A DNA stretch of 64,000 nucleotides. Source: an uncultured Ruminococcus sp. (GTDB lineage: Bacteria; Bacillota; Clostridia; Oscillospirales; Ruminococcaceae). This document shows, in pieces, positions 9,100 to 15,754 of the stretch. Made by a program: the position numbers and the translations under genes. The notes beneath the pieces are model-generated. The model did not search any database and was not told where the DNA came from. It saw only the letters and a program-made list of their open reading frames with translations. The number at the start of each line of letters is the position of its first letter. The stretch's first letter is position 1. The stretch is taken from positions 1 through 64,000 of the forward strand of contig URTF01000001.1 in the NCBI GenBank assembly GCA_900550695.1. Reading direction: 5' to 3'.

Positions 9100-9134
9100 A
9101 TGCGTAATGCGTAATTATTATACGATAAATATAC

Positions 9135-9169
9135 AGCAATTGGGTGAGTTTTGTATTCACTCAATTGCT
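9135..9169. terminator. palindrome between htpG and the antisense toxin locus
   Basis: AGCAATTG... (9135-9146) pairs with ...CAATTGCT (9158-9169) in a 12-bp stem with one G-T pair. No clear T run on the plus strand, a weakly T-rich side on the minus. It may end both htpG and the convergent toxin mRNA. Confidence 0.5.
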
Positions 9170-9181
9170 TGCAGAAAATGC

Positions 9182-9210
9182 TTGACATATCTGTCAAAAA
9201 GGTATATAAT
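9182..9210 (+). promoter_or_regulatory. promoter of antisense RNA 1
   Basis: TTGACA (9182-9187), 17 bases, TATAAT (9205-9210): exact consensus, driving no plus-strand reading frame. Confidence 0.85.
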
Positions 9211-9216
9211 ATAAAC

Positions 9217-9306
9217 ATAAAGAGGGCATACCGATAGACGGTCGCTCCCGTGATTAAGTTAAAGAATAACCGTCACATTTAGAGCGTGGGGCGGTTATTT
9301 CTTTTT
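9217..9306 (+). ncRNA. putative antisense RNA antitoxin 1
   Basis: A short RNA of about 90 nt is predicted from the consensus promoter at 9182 to a terminator made of AATAACCG (9265-9272) and CGGTTATT (9292-9299) followed by TCTTTTT. Its 3' end is complementary to the last codons, stop and 3' region of the toxin mRNA on the minus strand. This layout matches type I systems such as txpA/RatA and bsrG/SR4. The 5' part can fold into a small hairpin, ACCG/CGGT. Transcription and function are inferred. Confidence 0.65.
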
Positions 9307-9381
9307 GTTATTGCTGTTCTGCACTAATTGTATTACAGCGCAAATAAGTAGTCCCAAGGTAAGTACCTCCATGACACCCAT
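9295..9381 (-). CDS. small hydrophobic type I toxin, holin-like family
   Basis: A 28-residue peptide: three or four polar residues, then EVLTLGLLICAVIQLV as one membrane helix, then QNSNNKKK. The EVLTLxL helix plus Asn/Lys tail matches the short 'putative holin-like toxin' peptides of Firmicute type I toxin-antitoxin loci. The start at 9381 has AAAGGGGGCG seven bases upstream; that site is partly paired in a CTCCC/GGGGG hairpin, as in other tightly controlled type I toxins. A consensus promoter (9447-9475) gives a leader of about 60 nt. The mRNA runs into the convergent antisense RNA. It probably damages the cell membrane if translated freely. A decayed relative lies at 9634-9732. Confidence 0.72.
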   Translation of the reverse strand: MGVMEVLTLGLLICAVIQLVQNSNNKKK

Positions 9382-9446
9382 AGCAACGCCCCCTTTCAGG
9401 GAGCTAAAGATTGACCGCCTACCGTTCTGGTATGCCCATAGGTGAT

Positions 9447-9475
9447 ATTATAGCATCTATGTTGGATTTTGTCAA
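9447..9475 (-). promoter_or_regulatory. promoter of toxin 1 mRNA
   Basis: Minus strand TTGACA (9470-9475), 17 bases, TATAAT (9447-9452): exact consensus. Confidence 0.85.
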
Positions 9476-9520
9476 TATTTGCTATTTAATACACCTGTTT
9501 AGCGTATCATTTGGAATTGC

Positions 9521-9549
9521 TTGACATATTATTAAAATAAGTATATAAT
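9521..9549 (+). promoter_or_regulatory. promoter of antisense RNA 2
   Basis: TTGACA (9521-9526), 17 bases, TATAAT (9544-9549). Confidence 0.82.
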
Positions 9550-9555
9550 AAAAAT

Positions 9556-9645
9556 ATAGAGAGCATACCGATAGACAGGTGCTCCCTATTAATGTGTTTA
9601 AAGAATAATCGTTAAGTTGGTAGCTTGGGGCAGTTATTTCTTTTT
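9556..9645 (+). ncRNA. putative antisense RNA antitoxin 2
   Basis: Second copy of the antisense RNA. It begins with nearly the same 5' segment as copy 1 (GCATACCGATAGAC) and ends at a related but weaker AATAATCG/CAGTTATT stem followed by TCTTTTT. Its promoter is intact although the toxin it faces looks dead. Confidence 0.55.
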
Positions 9646-9732
9646 ATTGTTGCAATCAAACATTATCTGAATCATTATCCGGATAATATTGCAGATAAAT
9701 AATCCCAAAGTTAAAACTTCTGTGATACTCAA
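9634..9732 (-). pseudogene. decayed second copy of the small toxin
   Basis: A 33-codon frame (32 residues plus stop) aligns with toxin 1: EVLTLGLFIC, a longer helix and the same NNKKK end. Both methionines usable in toxin 1 are changed (TTG in place of the first, ACA in place of the second). The ribosome site, leader and promoter of copy 1 are missing: sequence identity stops just upstream of the TTG and a terminator hairpin follows. I see no way for it to be translated efficiently. Confidence 0.65.
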
Positions 9733-9750
9733 TAAAAGAAAATGCAAAAA

Positions 9751-9792
9751 CAACGGCGAGGTCGCAAAAACGTGACCTCGCCGTTGTTTTTT
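9751..9792. terminator. strong bidirectional terminator hairpin
   Basis: A perfect 13-bp stem, CAACGGCGAGGTC (9751-9763) with GACCTCGCCGTTG (9774-9786), T run on the plus side and TTTTTG on the minus. It shields the exporter promoter from the toxin locus. Confidence 0.85.
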
Positions 9793-9820
9793 GCAAAGCG
9801 GCAGAACTTACTGCATTTTC

Positions 9821-9849
9821 TTGACAAAATCCATCGTTCAGTGTATAAT
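9821..9849 (+). promoter_or_regulatory. promoter of the TauE/SafE gene
   Basis: TTGACA (9821-9826), 17 bases, TATAAT (9844-9849). Confidence 0.82.
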
Positions 9850-9902
9850 AATGCTGAAAAAGTGTGCAAAGAGGTAAATATATAGAAAAGGAAGTTTTTG
9901 TC

Positions 9903-10676
9903 ATTCTTTACAAATTCATCATCTGCTTTATCGCAGGCATCGGTGCAGGTCTCGGAACGGGATTCGCAGGAATGAGTGCTGCTGCCGTTATCACGCCTAT
10001 GCTCGTTGCTTTTCTCGGAATGGATCCTTATATGGCGGTCGGCATCGCCCTTGCCTCGGACGTGCTTGCAAGTGCAGTTTCCGCTTACACCTACGGCAAA
10101 AACAAGAACCTCGACATTCGCAACGGTCTTATCATGATGGTCACGGTGCTTGTGTTCACTATGGTCGGCAGTTATGTTTCGAGCCTTGTACCGAGCGGCA
10201 CTATGGGCAATTTCTCACTGATAATGACGACATTCCTCGGCGTAAAATTCCTTGTGAAGCCTGTCATGACGACAAAGGAAAAAATGGCGCAGACCGACCC
10301 GAAAAAGCGTGTTGTCCAGTCGATCGTATGCGGAATGCTCATCGGCTTTATCTGCGGATTTGTCGGCGCAGGCGGAGGAATGATGATGCTCCTGATACTC
10401 ACCTCCGTGCTTGGGTATGAGCTTAAAACTGCAGTCGGAACGAGCGTATTTATTATGGCCTTCACGGCTTTGACGGGTTCTTTGAGCCACTTTGCACTCG
10501 GCGGCGCACCCGATATATGGGCGCTCGTATTCTGCATTTTAAGCACGCTTTTATGGGCAAGGATAGCCGCCGTTTTCGCAAACAAGGCAGAGCCTAAGAC
10601 GCTCAACCGTGCGGTCGGCATTGTGCTTATCGTGCTTGGCATCGGCATTTTTGCTTTTAAATTGATAACAGGTTAA
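9903..10676 (+). CDS. TauE/SafE-family anion exporter
   Basis: About 257 residues, eight membrane helices in two repeats of the TauE/SafE fold (GLGTGFAGMSAAAVITPML and FVGAGGGMMMLLILT are the paired signature loops). Family members move sulfite, sulfoacetate or related anions out of the cell; the substrate here is unknown. The start is unusual. The only standard start in frame, GTG at 9864, is about eight bases from the predicted transcription start and has no ribosome site. AAGGAAG (9888-9894) lies eight bases before an ATT at 9903, giving (M)LYKFIICFIAGIGAG, which fits the family. An ATA at 9882 after AGAGGT is the alternative. Confidence 0.8.
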   Translation: MLYKFIICFIAGIGAGLGTGFAGMSAAAVITPMLVAFLGMDPYMAVGIALASDVLASAVSAYTYGKNKNLDIRNGLIMMVTVLVFTMVGSYVSSLVPSGTMGNFSLIMTTFLGVKFLVKPVMTTKEKMAQTDPKKRVVQSIVCGMLIGFICGFVGAGGGMMMLLILTSVLGYELKTAVGTSVFIMAFTALTGSLSHFALGGAPDIWALVFCILSTLLWARIAAVFANKAEPKTLNRAVGIVLIVLGIGIFAFKLITG

Positions 10677-10698
10677 ATCGAAAGAAGTAATTTTAACT

Positions 10699-11172
10699 AT
10701 GAATAAAACAAACGCAATGCGGCAGCTTGAGACCGCAAAAATAAATTTCCGCACGGCTGAATATGAAGTTGACGAAAACGACCTCTCGGGCGTTCACGTT
10801 GCAAAGGAACTCGGTCAGCCGCCCGAACAGGTATTTAAAACGCTCGTTTTAAAGGGCGAACGGACGGGATTTTTCGTCTGCTGCATACCCGTTGACAAGG
10901 AGCTTGACCTCAAAAAAGCAGCGAAAGCCGCTCACGACAAGAAAGCCGAAATGCTTCCGCTGAAAGACCTTCTCCCGACGACGGGATATATCCGAGGCGG
11001 CTGTTCGCCTATCGGAATGAAGAAGAAATTCCCGACATTTATCGATGAAACGGCAATTCTTTTTGACGAAATAGCCGTCAGCGCAGGCATAAGGGGCGCA
11101 CAGATAATCGTAAACGGCGAAACTCTTGCCGAATATCTCGGTGCAGAGCTTATCGATCTTGTTCAGGACTAA
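10699..11172 (+). CDS. ybaK: YbaK-family Cys-tRNA(Pro)/Cys-tRNA deacylase
   Basis: A 157-residue YbaK/EbsC-type trans-editing enzyme that hydrolyses wrongly charged aminoacyl-tRNA, chiefly Cys-tRNA(Pro). The conserved pattern VFKTLVLKGERTGFFVCCIPVDKELDLKKAA contains the substrate-binding lysine, and GGCSPIGMKKKFPTFIDE is the family's glycine loop. Length is normal. It follows the exporter gene by 22 bases and may share its transcript. Its stop codon lies inside a stretch resembling one end of the element at 59514. Confidence 0.92.
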   Translation: MNKTNAMRQLETAKINFRTAEYEVDENDLSGVHVAKELGQPPEQVFKTLVLKGERTGFFVCCIPVDKELDLKKAAKAAHDKKAEMLPLKDLLPTTGYIRGGCSPIGMKKKFPTFIDETAILFDEIAVSAGIRGAQIIVNGETLAEYLGAELIDLVQD

Positions 11173-11191
11173 TACTGATTTTTAATCAAAG
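11170..11191 (+). repeat. possible solo end of the 133-bp foldback element
   Basis: TAATACTGATTTTTAATCAA and the two following bases match the left end at 59511-59532 in 21 of 22 positions. No matching right end is nearby. Could be a remnant or chance in AT-rich DNA. Confidence 0.45.
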
Positions 11192-11200
11192 GGCAGAATT

Positions 11201-11647
11201 ATGACATCATTCGTTATCGCAGCCGCAGCTTTTGTATTATCTGCAGCTCTGCTTATACTCGGGGCGAAGCTTTCCGAACGCAGGAAAAAGTATCTTCGGG
11301 GACTGGAAGATTTTATGCAGAAATGCAGGCACTACAAGGCTTCGGTACTCGATGTAAAGGACGTTCCCGTTGACCGTGAGGGCAACACCGTAAGCGCAGT
11401 AATTCTCCAGTTCCGTGACGAGGAGCGCAGAAGCACCATAGTTCACCGCTACACCGAAAGCCGTGGAAAACACTATCTTCGGGGCGATGAGGTGGAGCTT
11501 TACTACTGCGATGAAACGGACACCGCCTGCATAAAGGGTGATAATCCTTTTGACCGAAAAGCACGTCAGCTCAGTGCGTTCACCGTTCTTTGCAGGACAG
11601 CGGCGGCACTTGGGATAGCCGCAGCGGTGCTCGTTCTGATTGTATAA
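11201..11647 (+). CDS. two-helix membrane protein of unknown function
   Basis: 148 residues with one membrane helix at each end (about 4-22 and 127-148) around a roughly 100-residue beta-rich domain (ASVLDVKDVPVDREGNTVSAVILQFRDEE...RGDEVELYYCDETD). The arrangement resembles the DUF3592 type, which has two helices and a small beta domain, but the match is only by shape. AAAGGG lies eight bases before the ATG. It lies between ybaK and the OPT transporter in the same direction; no promoter is obvious between them. Confidence 0.7.
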   Translation: MTSFVIAAAAFVLSAALLILGAKLSERRKKYLRGLEDFMQKCRHYKASVLDVKDVPVDREGNTVSAVILQFRDEERRSTIVHRYTESRGKHYLRGDEVELYYCDETDTACIKGDNPFDRKARQLSAFTVLCRTAAALGIAAAVLVLIV

Positions 11648-11702
11648 TCCTATAAAAAACGGAAATAATACCGCCAAAGACTTGTAAGTCGGAGGCGAAA
11701 AA

Positions 11703-13616
11703 ATGAAAAAAGAAACTGACTTTCAGCCGTACATTCCATCTTCAAAAGCGACAGCGGAATTTACGGCTTCTTCCATTATTACGGGCATCATAACCGCCAT
11801 TGTTTTCAGCGCATCGAACGCCTATCTCGGACTGCGTGTGGGAATGACGGTTTCCGCATCGATACCTGCGGCGGTCATTGCGATGAGCGTTATGAAAATG
11901 CTTTCGGGGAAAAATTCCGTACTCGAAAGCAACATCGTTCAGACTATAGGCTCGGCGGGCGAATCGATAGCTTCGGGTTCGATCTTCACGCTGCCTGCGC
12001 TTTTTTTATGGGCGGCGCAGGGGACGGGTGAACGTCCGTCAATACTTGAAATTACGATAATTGCTGTGATAGGCGGTCTGCTCGGCGTGTTTTTTATGAT
12101 ACCTCTGCGAAATGCGCTCATCGTCCGTGAGCATGGGACGCTGCCTTATCCCGAGGGTACAGCCTGTGCGCAGGTTCTTCTTGCAGGAGAAAAAGGTGGA
12201 ACGGGGGCTTCGGCAGTGTTCGGCGGAATGGGCGCAGGTGCGTTCTTCAAGCTGCTCATTGACGGACTGAAAGCCGTCCCCGAGGAGCTTTCGCTTCGTC
12301 TGAAAAGCTTCGGCGGAGAGATAGGAACGCAGCTTTATCCTGCTGTTATGAGCGTTGGGTATATATGCGGCTTTCGCATTTCTTCCTATATGCTCGCAGG
12401 AGGGATTTTCAGCTGGCTGGTGCTTATCCCCGTTATCGTGAATTTCGGGGGAGCAACGATAATGTACCCGTCCGAAACCGCATCGGTAGCGGAGCTTTAT
12501 GCTGAGGGCGGTGCATCTGCGATATGGCAGAATTATATCCGCTACATCGGCGCAGGCGCACTTGCCGCAGGGGGACTTATCAGTCTTATACGCTCGCTGC
12601 CGCTTATTTTCGGGACGTTCCGTGCTGCGCTTTCGGGCGTTGGACGGAACGGAAAAAGCACAAAGCGAACCGAACGTGAACTGGATCTTCGCTTCGTTAT
12701 TGCGGCGGTGGCAGTCCTTACGCTTGCGCTGTGGCTTATCCCCGTTATCCCCGTGACGTTTGTCGGTGCGCTGATAACGGTGGTGTTCGGCTTCTTTTTT
12801 GCGGCTGTTTCATCACGAATGGTCGGACTTGTCGGCAGTAGCAACAACCCAGTTTCGGGAATGACGATAGCAACGCTGCTTGCGGCTTCGATGCTGCTCA
12901 AAGCAATGGGAATGGGCGGCGCAGAGGGAATGACCGCCGCTATTGCGATAGGCTCGGTGATAAGCATTATAGCATCGGTCGCAGGTGACACCTCACAGGA
13001 CTTGAAAACGGGTTATATCCTCGGCGCAACTCCGAAAAAGCAGCAGATAGGCGAGATCATCGGCACAACTGCCGCTTCACTCGTCATAGGCGGAACTCTC
13101 TATCTGCTCGATGCGGCGTGGGGATTCGGTTCTCCCGAGCTTGCCGCACCGCAGGCAACACTAATGAAGATGATAACCGAGGGCGTTATGAGCGCACAGC
13201 TCCCGTGGAACTTGGTTTTCATCGGTGCATTTGCGGCTGTTTTCGCAGAGATAATAGGTATCCCCGTCCTGCCTTTTGCGATAGGCTCGTATCTGCCCGT
13301 TCAGCTTTCCGCCTGCATCTTCATCGGCGGAGTTATACGTTACTTTGCGGAGCGTGTCAGGGCTGATGATGAAACAAAGGAAAAAGCGATAAACAAGGGC
13401 GTTCTCTTCTCCTCGGGAATGATCGCAGGAGAGGGACTTGTCGGGATATTGCTCGCAGTTGCGGCTGTTTTCGGTGTGAACGGATATCTTGACATCTCCG
13501 AATACACGGAAAAATATTCGTCCGTTCCGATAGTTCTCGGCTTGCTCGTGCTGGCTTCGATAATACTTCTGCTTGTGAAGTTTTCACGCCCGTCAAAGGA
13601 AGTGAGGTCGGAATGA
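11703..13616 (+). CDS. OPT-family oligopeptide transporter
   Basis: 637 residues, about 14-16 membrane helices, of the bacterial OPT family (proton-coupled uptake of oligopeptides or metal chelates). Family signs are SNAYLGLRVGMTVSASIPAAVIAM near the start, HGTLPYPEGTACAQVLLAGE (the PEGxACA motif), and SNNPVSGMTIATLLAASMLL plus AGDTSQDLKTGYILGATPKKQQ in the second half. The start has GGAGGCGAAAAA upstream. The stop overlaps the start of the PqqD-like gene by four bases, so the two are translationally coupled. The substrate cannot be told from sequence. Confidence 0.93.
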   Translation: MKKETDFQPYIPSSKATAEFTASSIITGIITAIVFSASNAYLGLRVGMTVSASIPAAVIAMSVMKMLSGKNSVLESNIVQTIGSAGESIASGSIFTLPALFLWAAQGTGERPSILEITIIAVIGGLLGVFFMIPLRNALIVREHGTLPYPEGTACAQVLLAGEKGGTGASAVFGGMGAGAFFKLLIDGLKAVPEELSLRLKSFGGEIGTQLYPAVMSVGYICGFRISSYMLAGGIFSWLVLIPVIVNFGGATIMYPSETASVAELYAEGGASAIWQNYIRYIGAGALAAGGLISLIRSLPLIFGTFRAALSGVGRNGKSTKRTERELDLRFVIAAVAVLTLALWLIPVIPVTFVGALITVVFGFFFAAVSSRMVGLVGSSNNPVSGMTIATLLAASMLLKAMGMGGAEGMTAAIAIGSVISIIASVAGDTSQDLKTGYILGATPKKQQIGEIIGTTAASLVIGGTLYLLDAAWGFGSPELAAPQATLMKMITEGVMSAQLPWNLVFIGAFAAVFAEIIGIPVLPFAIGSYLPVQLSACIFIGGVIRYFAERVRADDETKEKAINKGVLFSSGMIAGEGLVGILLAVAAVFGVNGYLDISEYTEKYSSVPIVLGLLVLASIILLLVKFSRPSKEVRSE

Positions 13617-13945
13617 AGCGGATAGACGAAAGCGTTGTTCCTCTTCGCTCGGAAAGCATAAACTGGTCGGCGGACGGGAACGGACTTGTGACCATTACAA
13701 TGGAGAACAGCGGCTTTTTCAACAAGGCTTTGCAGCTGCTTATGAAAAAACCGAAGCGTTCCTTTATCCGCCTTGACGAAAAGGGCAGCTTTTTCTGGCT
13801 CAAAGCAGACGGTTCTCACACCCTGGAAGAAATAGCGGTGGGTTCGGCTGAAAGATTCGGAGAAACGCCCGACATCAGCCTTACGGCAGCAGAAAAATTT
13901 CTTGAAATTCTCTGCGGCTGCGGATTTTATTCTTATAAAAAATAA
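13613..13945 (+). CDS. PqqD-like small protein coupled to the OPT transporter
   Basis: 110 residues of the PqqD fold (winged-helix-like RiPP recognition element): the core GSFFWLKADGSHTLEEIAV...FLEILCGCGF fits, including the G-x-W-x-x-x-D-G pattern. PqqD proteins usually hand a peptide to a radical-SAM or other modifying enzyme. None is next door here. Instead the gene overlaps the OPT transporter gene by four bases (ATGA), so its job is probably tied to that transporter. A weak palindrome (AATTTTTC/GAAAAATT) follows the stop. Confidence 0.72.
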   Translation: MKRIDESVVPLRSESINWSADGNGLVTITMENSGFFNKALQLLMKKPKRSFIRLDEKGSFFWLKADGSHTLEEIAVGSAERFGETPDISLTAAEKFLEILCGCGFYSYKK

Positions 13946-14054
13946 AAATTTTTCCGAAAATGAAAAATTATAGGCTTTTAAATTGTATTATATATAGAGG
14001 ATATCCAGGGCTTTCCGAAAGGAGGTCTTGGACGTTCCTTTGCAGGAGAAAATT

Positions 14055-14570
14055 ATGACGACTGAAAACCACGGTGAAAAATTCGGCAGCAGTGCGCATA
14101 TCGAGCGTGTACTTGCGGAATATTCCGACAGCATCATAAAGCTTTGCTATACATACACGAAAAATATCCACGATGCGGAGGATATTACGCAGGAAACCTT
14201 TATCGCACTGATACAGCACGGCGAAGCCTTTGAAAGCGCCGAGCATGAAAAGGCGTGGCTGCTGAGGACGGCGGTAAACAAATGCAAAAACCACGTTAAG
14301 TCGGGCTGGGTGAAGAACACCGTTCCGATCGATGAAACAACGGAAGAACCCTCGCAGGATTTTGACCCCGATGAGGGCAGCGAAGTCCTCGAAGCGGTGC
14401 AAAAGCTCCCAGAAAAGTACCGACTGCCGATACATCTTTTTTATTACGAAGGCTATTCGATAAACGATATTGCAGGCATCATCGGCAAAAAGCCTGCAAC
14501 GGTCGGGACGCTGCTCGCAAGGGCGAGAGAACGGCTCAAAGAAATTCTGAAAGGAGGAAATTCCAACTGA
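14055..14570 (+). CDS. ECF-type RNA polymerase sigma factor
   Basis: 171 residues, a compact sigma-70 family factor with region 2 (YSDSIIKLCYTYTKNIHDAEDITQETFIALIQ) and region 4 (LPEKYRLPIHLFYYEGYSINDIAGIIGKKPATVGTLLARARERLKEIL). It should direct RNA polymerase to a small regulon in response to an envelope or extracellular signal. ATG at 14055 is chosen, with CAGGAG six bases upstream; the TTG at 14028 has its GGAGG too close. The next gene, with one membrane helix, is the likely anti-sigma factor. The cognate promoters are not known. Confidence 0.92.
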   Translation: MTTENHGEKFGSSAHIERVLAEYSDSIIKLCYTYTKNIHDAEDITQETFIALIQHGEAFESAEHEKAWLLRTAVNKCKNHVKSGWVKNTVPIDETTEEPSQDFDPDEGSEVLEAVQKLPEKYRLPIHLFYYEGYSINDIAGIIGKKPATVGTLLARARERLKEILKGGNSN

Positions 14571-14588
14571 GTTGGAATGATAATTATG
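14552..14588 (+). promoter_or_regulatory. hairpin between ribosome site and start codon of the anti-sigma gene
   Basis: AGGAGG (14552-14557) is 28 bases before ATG 14586, too far to work directly. Between them ATTCCAAC (14560-14567) and GTTGGAAT (14571-14578) form an 8-bp stem whose three-base loop is the TGA stop of the sigma gene. Folding it leaves nine bases between ribosome site and ATG. Confidence 0.6.
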
Positions 14589-15692
14589 GATATAAACAGA
14601 GAAAATTATACAAGATCACTTAAAAATATCAGACCCTCCGAGAAATTTCTCGCCGAAACGAAGAAGCTTATGCTCGAAGAAGCGGCAAAGACCGAGAAAG
14701 TCGTAAAACCGAGCCGCAAGCCGTTCATAATGAAGCTTACGCCTTTTGCCGCTGCGGCTGCCTGCATCGCGCTTATTGCGGTTGTCGGCGTGAACACGCT
14801 CAAAGATAAGGGCGTTGAAACGGCTCAGGCGGACGACAGTATTTATACCGCTCTTGCGGAAAATAGCGAAGAAATCACCGAAATAACTTCTTCCGATGAA
14901 GCAGATGAAAATAAAGCCCCTGCAAATGATGAAGACTTTGATGAGGCTTTGTCCGAAGAGAGCATTGCGGACGAAGCCGAGAAAGCCGTATCAAATGAAG
15001 TTCCCGAAACCGAACCGAGTGCTGACGAGCCTGCAGCTTTTGCAGTGCAGGGGGTCTGGGACGAGGAAAACGCAGACGACAGTGCTTGTTGCGATGAAGC
15101 CGAAATGCCTGCGAGCGATGAAGACGAGGACACGGCGCAAGGAACGAACAGCTATGTTGACGGCGGCTTTGAATATACCGAAAAACCGTCTGCCGATGAC
15201 GTCGACGCTGACGGCAACGCTGGTACAGACACCGATGATGACATTTGTGACGATACAGAAGATATAAATGGCGGCAATAAGCCCGTTTCGCCTGCATTTA
15301 CGAAGCTTTCGGGCGGAAATGCCTTGGCTTATCCCGATTTTTCGCCGACAGATACGGAAAAGCTTTGTGAATTCCTCGCTCTTGCTTCGCAGGACGATAT
15401 AAACGCCGAGGTCACGGCTTCGGACGGTGAAAGCACCGATATTTTCGGCGAAAAGGCGCATAAACTGAATGACGCTTTCGCAAATGCGGCTGAAAAGCTT
15501 ACACAAAGCGGCGGAGAAAGCTTCGTACCGATACTTTCGTTCATCGTTTTTGACAATGTGAGCGGCGAAACGCTCTACACCGTCCAAACAGACGGAAACA
15601 TTATCTCCGTGCAGATAAAAAATGGCGAAACGGTTTATTTTACCGCTGATAAAGCCGCTATCGAAAGCATTGTTTCGGCAGCGAAATGGTAA
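14586..15692 (+). CDS. membrane-anchored anti-sigma factor with acidic linker
   Basis: 368 residues. About 55 N-terminal residues (NYTRSLKNIRPSEKFLAETKKLMLEEA) should be cytoplasmic and bind the sigma factor. One helix follows (LTPFAAAAACIALIAVVGV). About 170 exported residues are extremely rich in Asp, Glu, Ala and Ser, with several cysteine and aspartate clusters. A folded C-terminal domain of about 110 residues (GNALAYPDFSPTDTEKLCEF...SIVSAAKW) ends the protein. Position directly after an ECF sigma gene and the single helix make the anti-sigma role likely, though no named anti-sigma domain is plain. The start at 14586 is chosen over ATG 14577, which lies inside a hairpin. Confidence 0.75.
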   Translation: MDINRENYTRSLKNIRPSEKFLAETKKLMLEEAAKTEKVVKPSRKPFIMKLTPFAAAAACIALIAVVGVNTLKDKGVETAQADDSIYTALAENSEEITEITSSDEADENKAPANDEDFDEALSEESIADEAEKAVSNEVPETEPSADEPAAFAVQGVWDEENADDSACCDEAEMPASDEDEDTAQGTNSYVDGGFEYTEKPSADDVDADGNAGTDTDDDICDDTEDINGGNKPVSPAFTKLSGGNALAYPDFSPTDTEKLCEFLALASQDDINAEVTASDGESTDIFGEKAHKLNDAFANAAEKLTQSGGESFVPILSFIVFDNVSGETLYTVQTDGNIISVQIKNGETVYFTADKAAIESIVSAAKW

Positions 15693-15708
15693 TACACTTA
15701 TATTAAAC

Positions 15709-15750
15709 AAAAAGTTTACGTCCGCATTTCAAGCGAGCGTAAACTTTTTT
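15709..15750. terminator. bidirectional terminator between anti-sigma and kinase genes
   Basis: AAAGTTTACG (15711-15720) pairs with CGTAAACTTT (15738-15747), with A and T runs outside, so it can end transcription from both sides. Confidence 0.88.
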
Positions 15751-15754
15751 ATAT

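Noticed and set aside
9295..9381. Phage holin or prophage remnant
   Set aside because: No other phage gene is near, and the promoter and antisense layout fits a type I toxin locus better.
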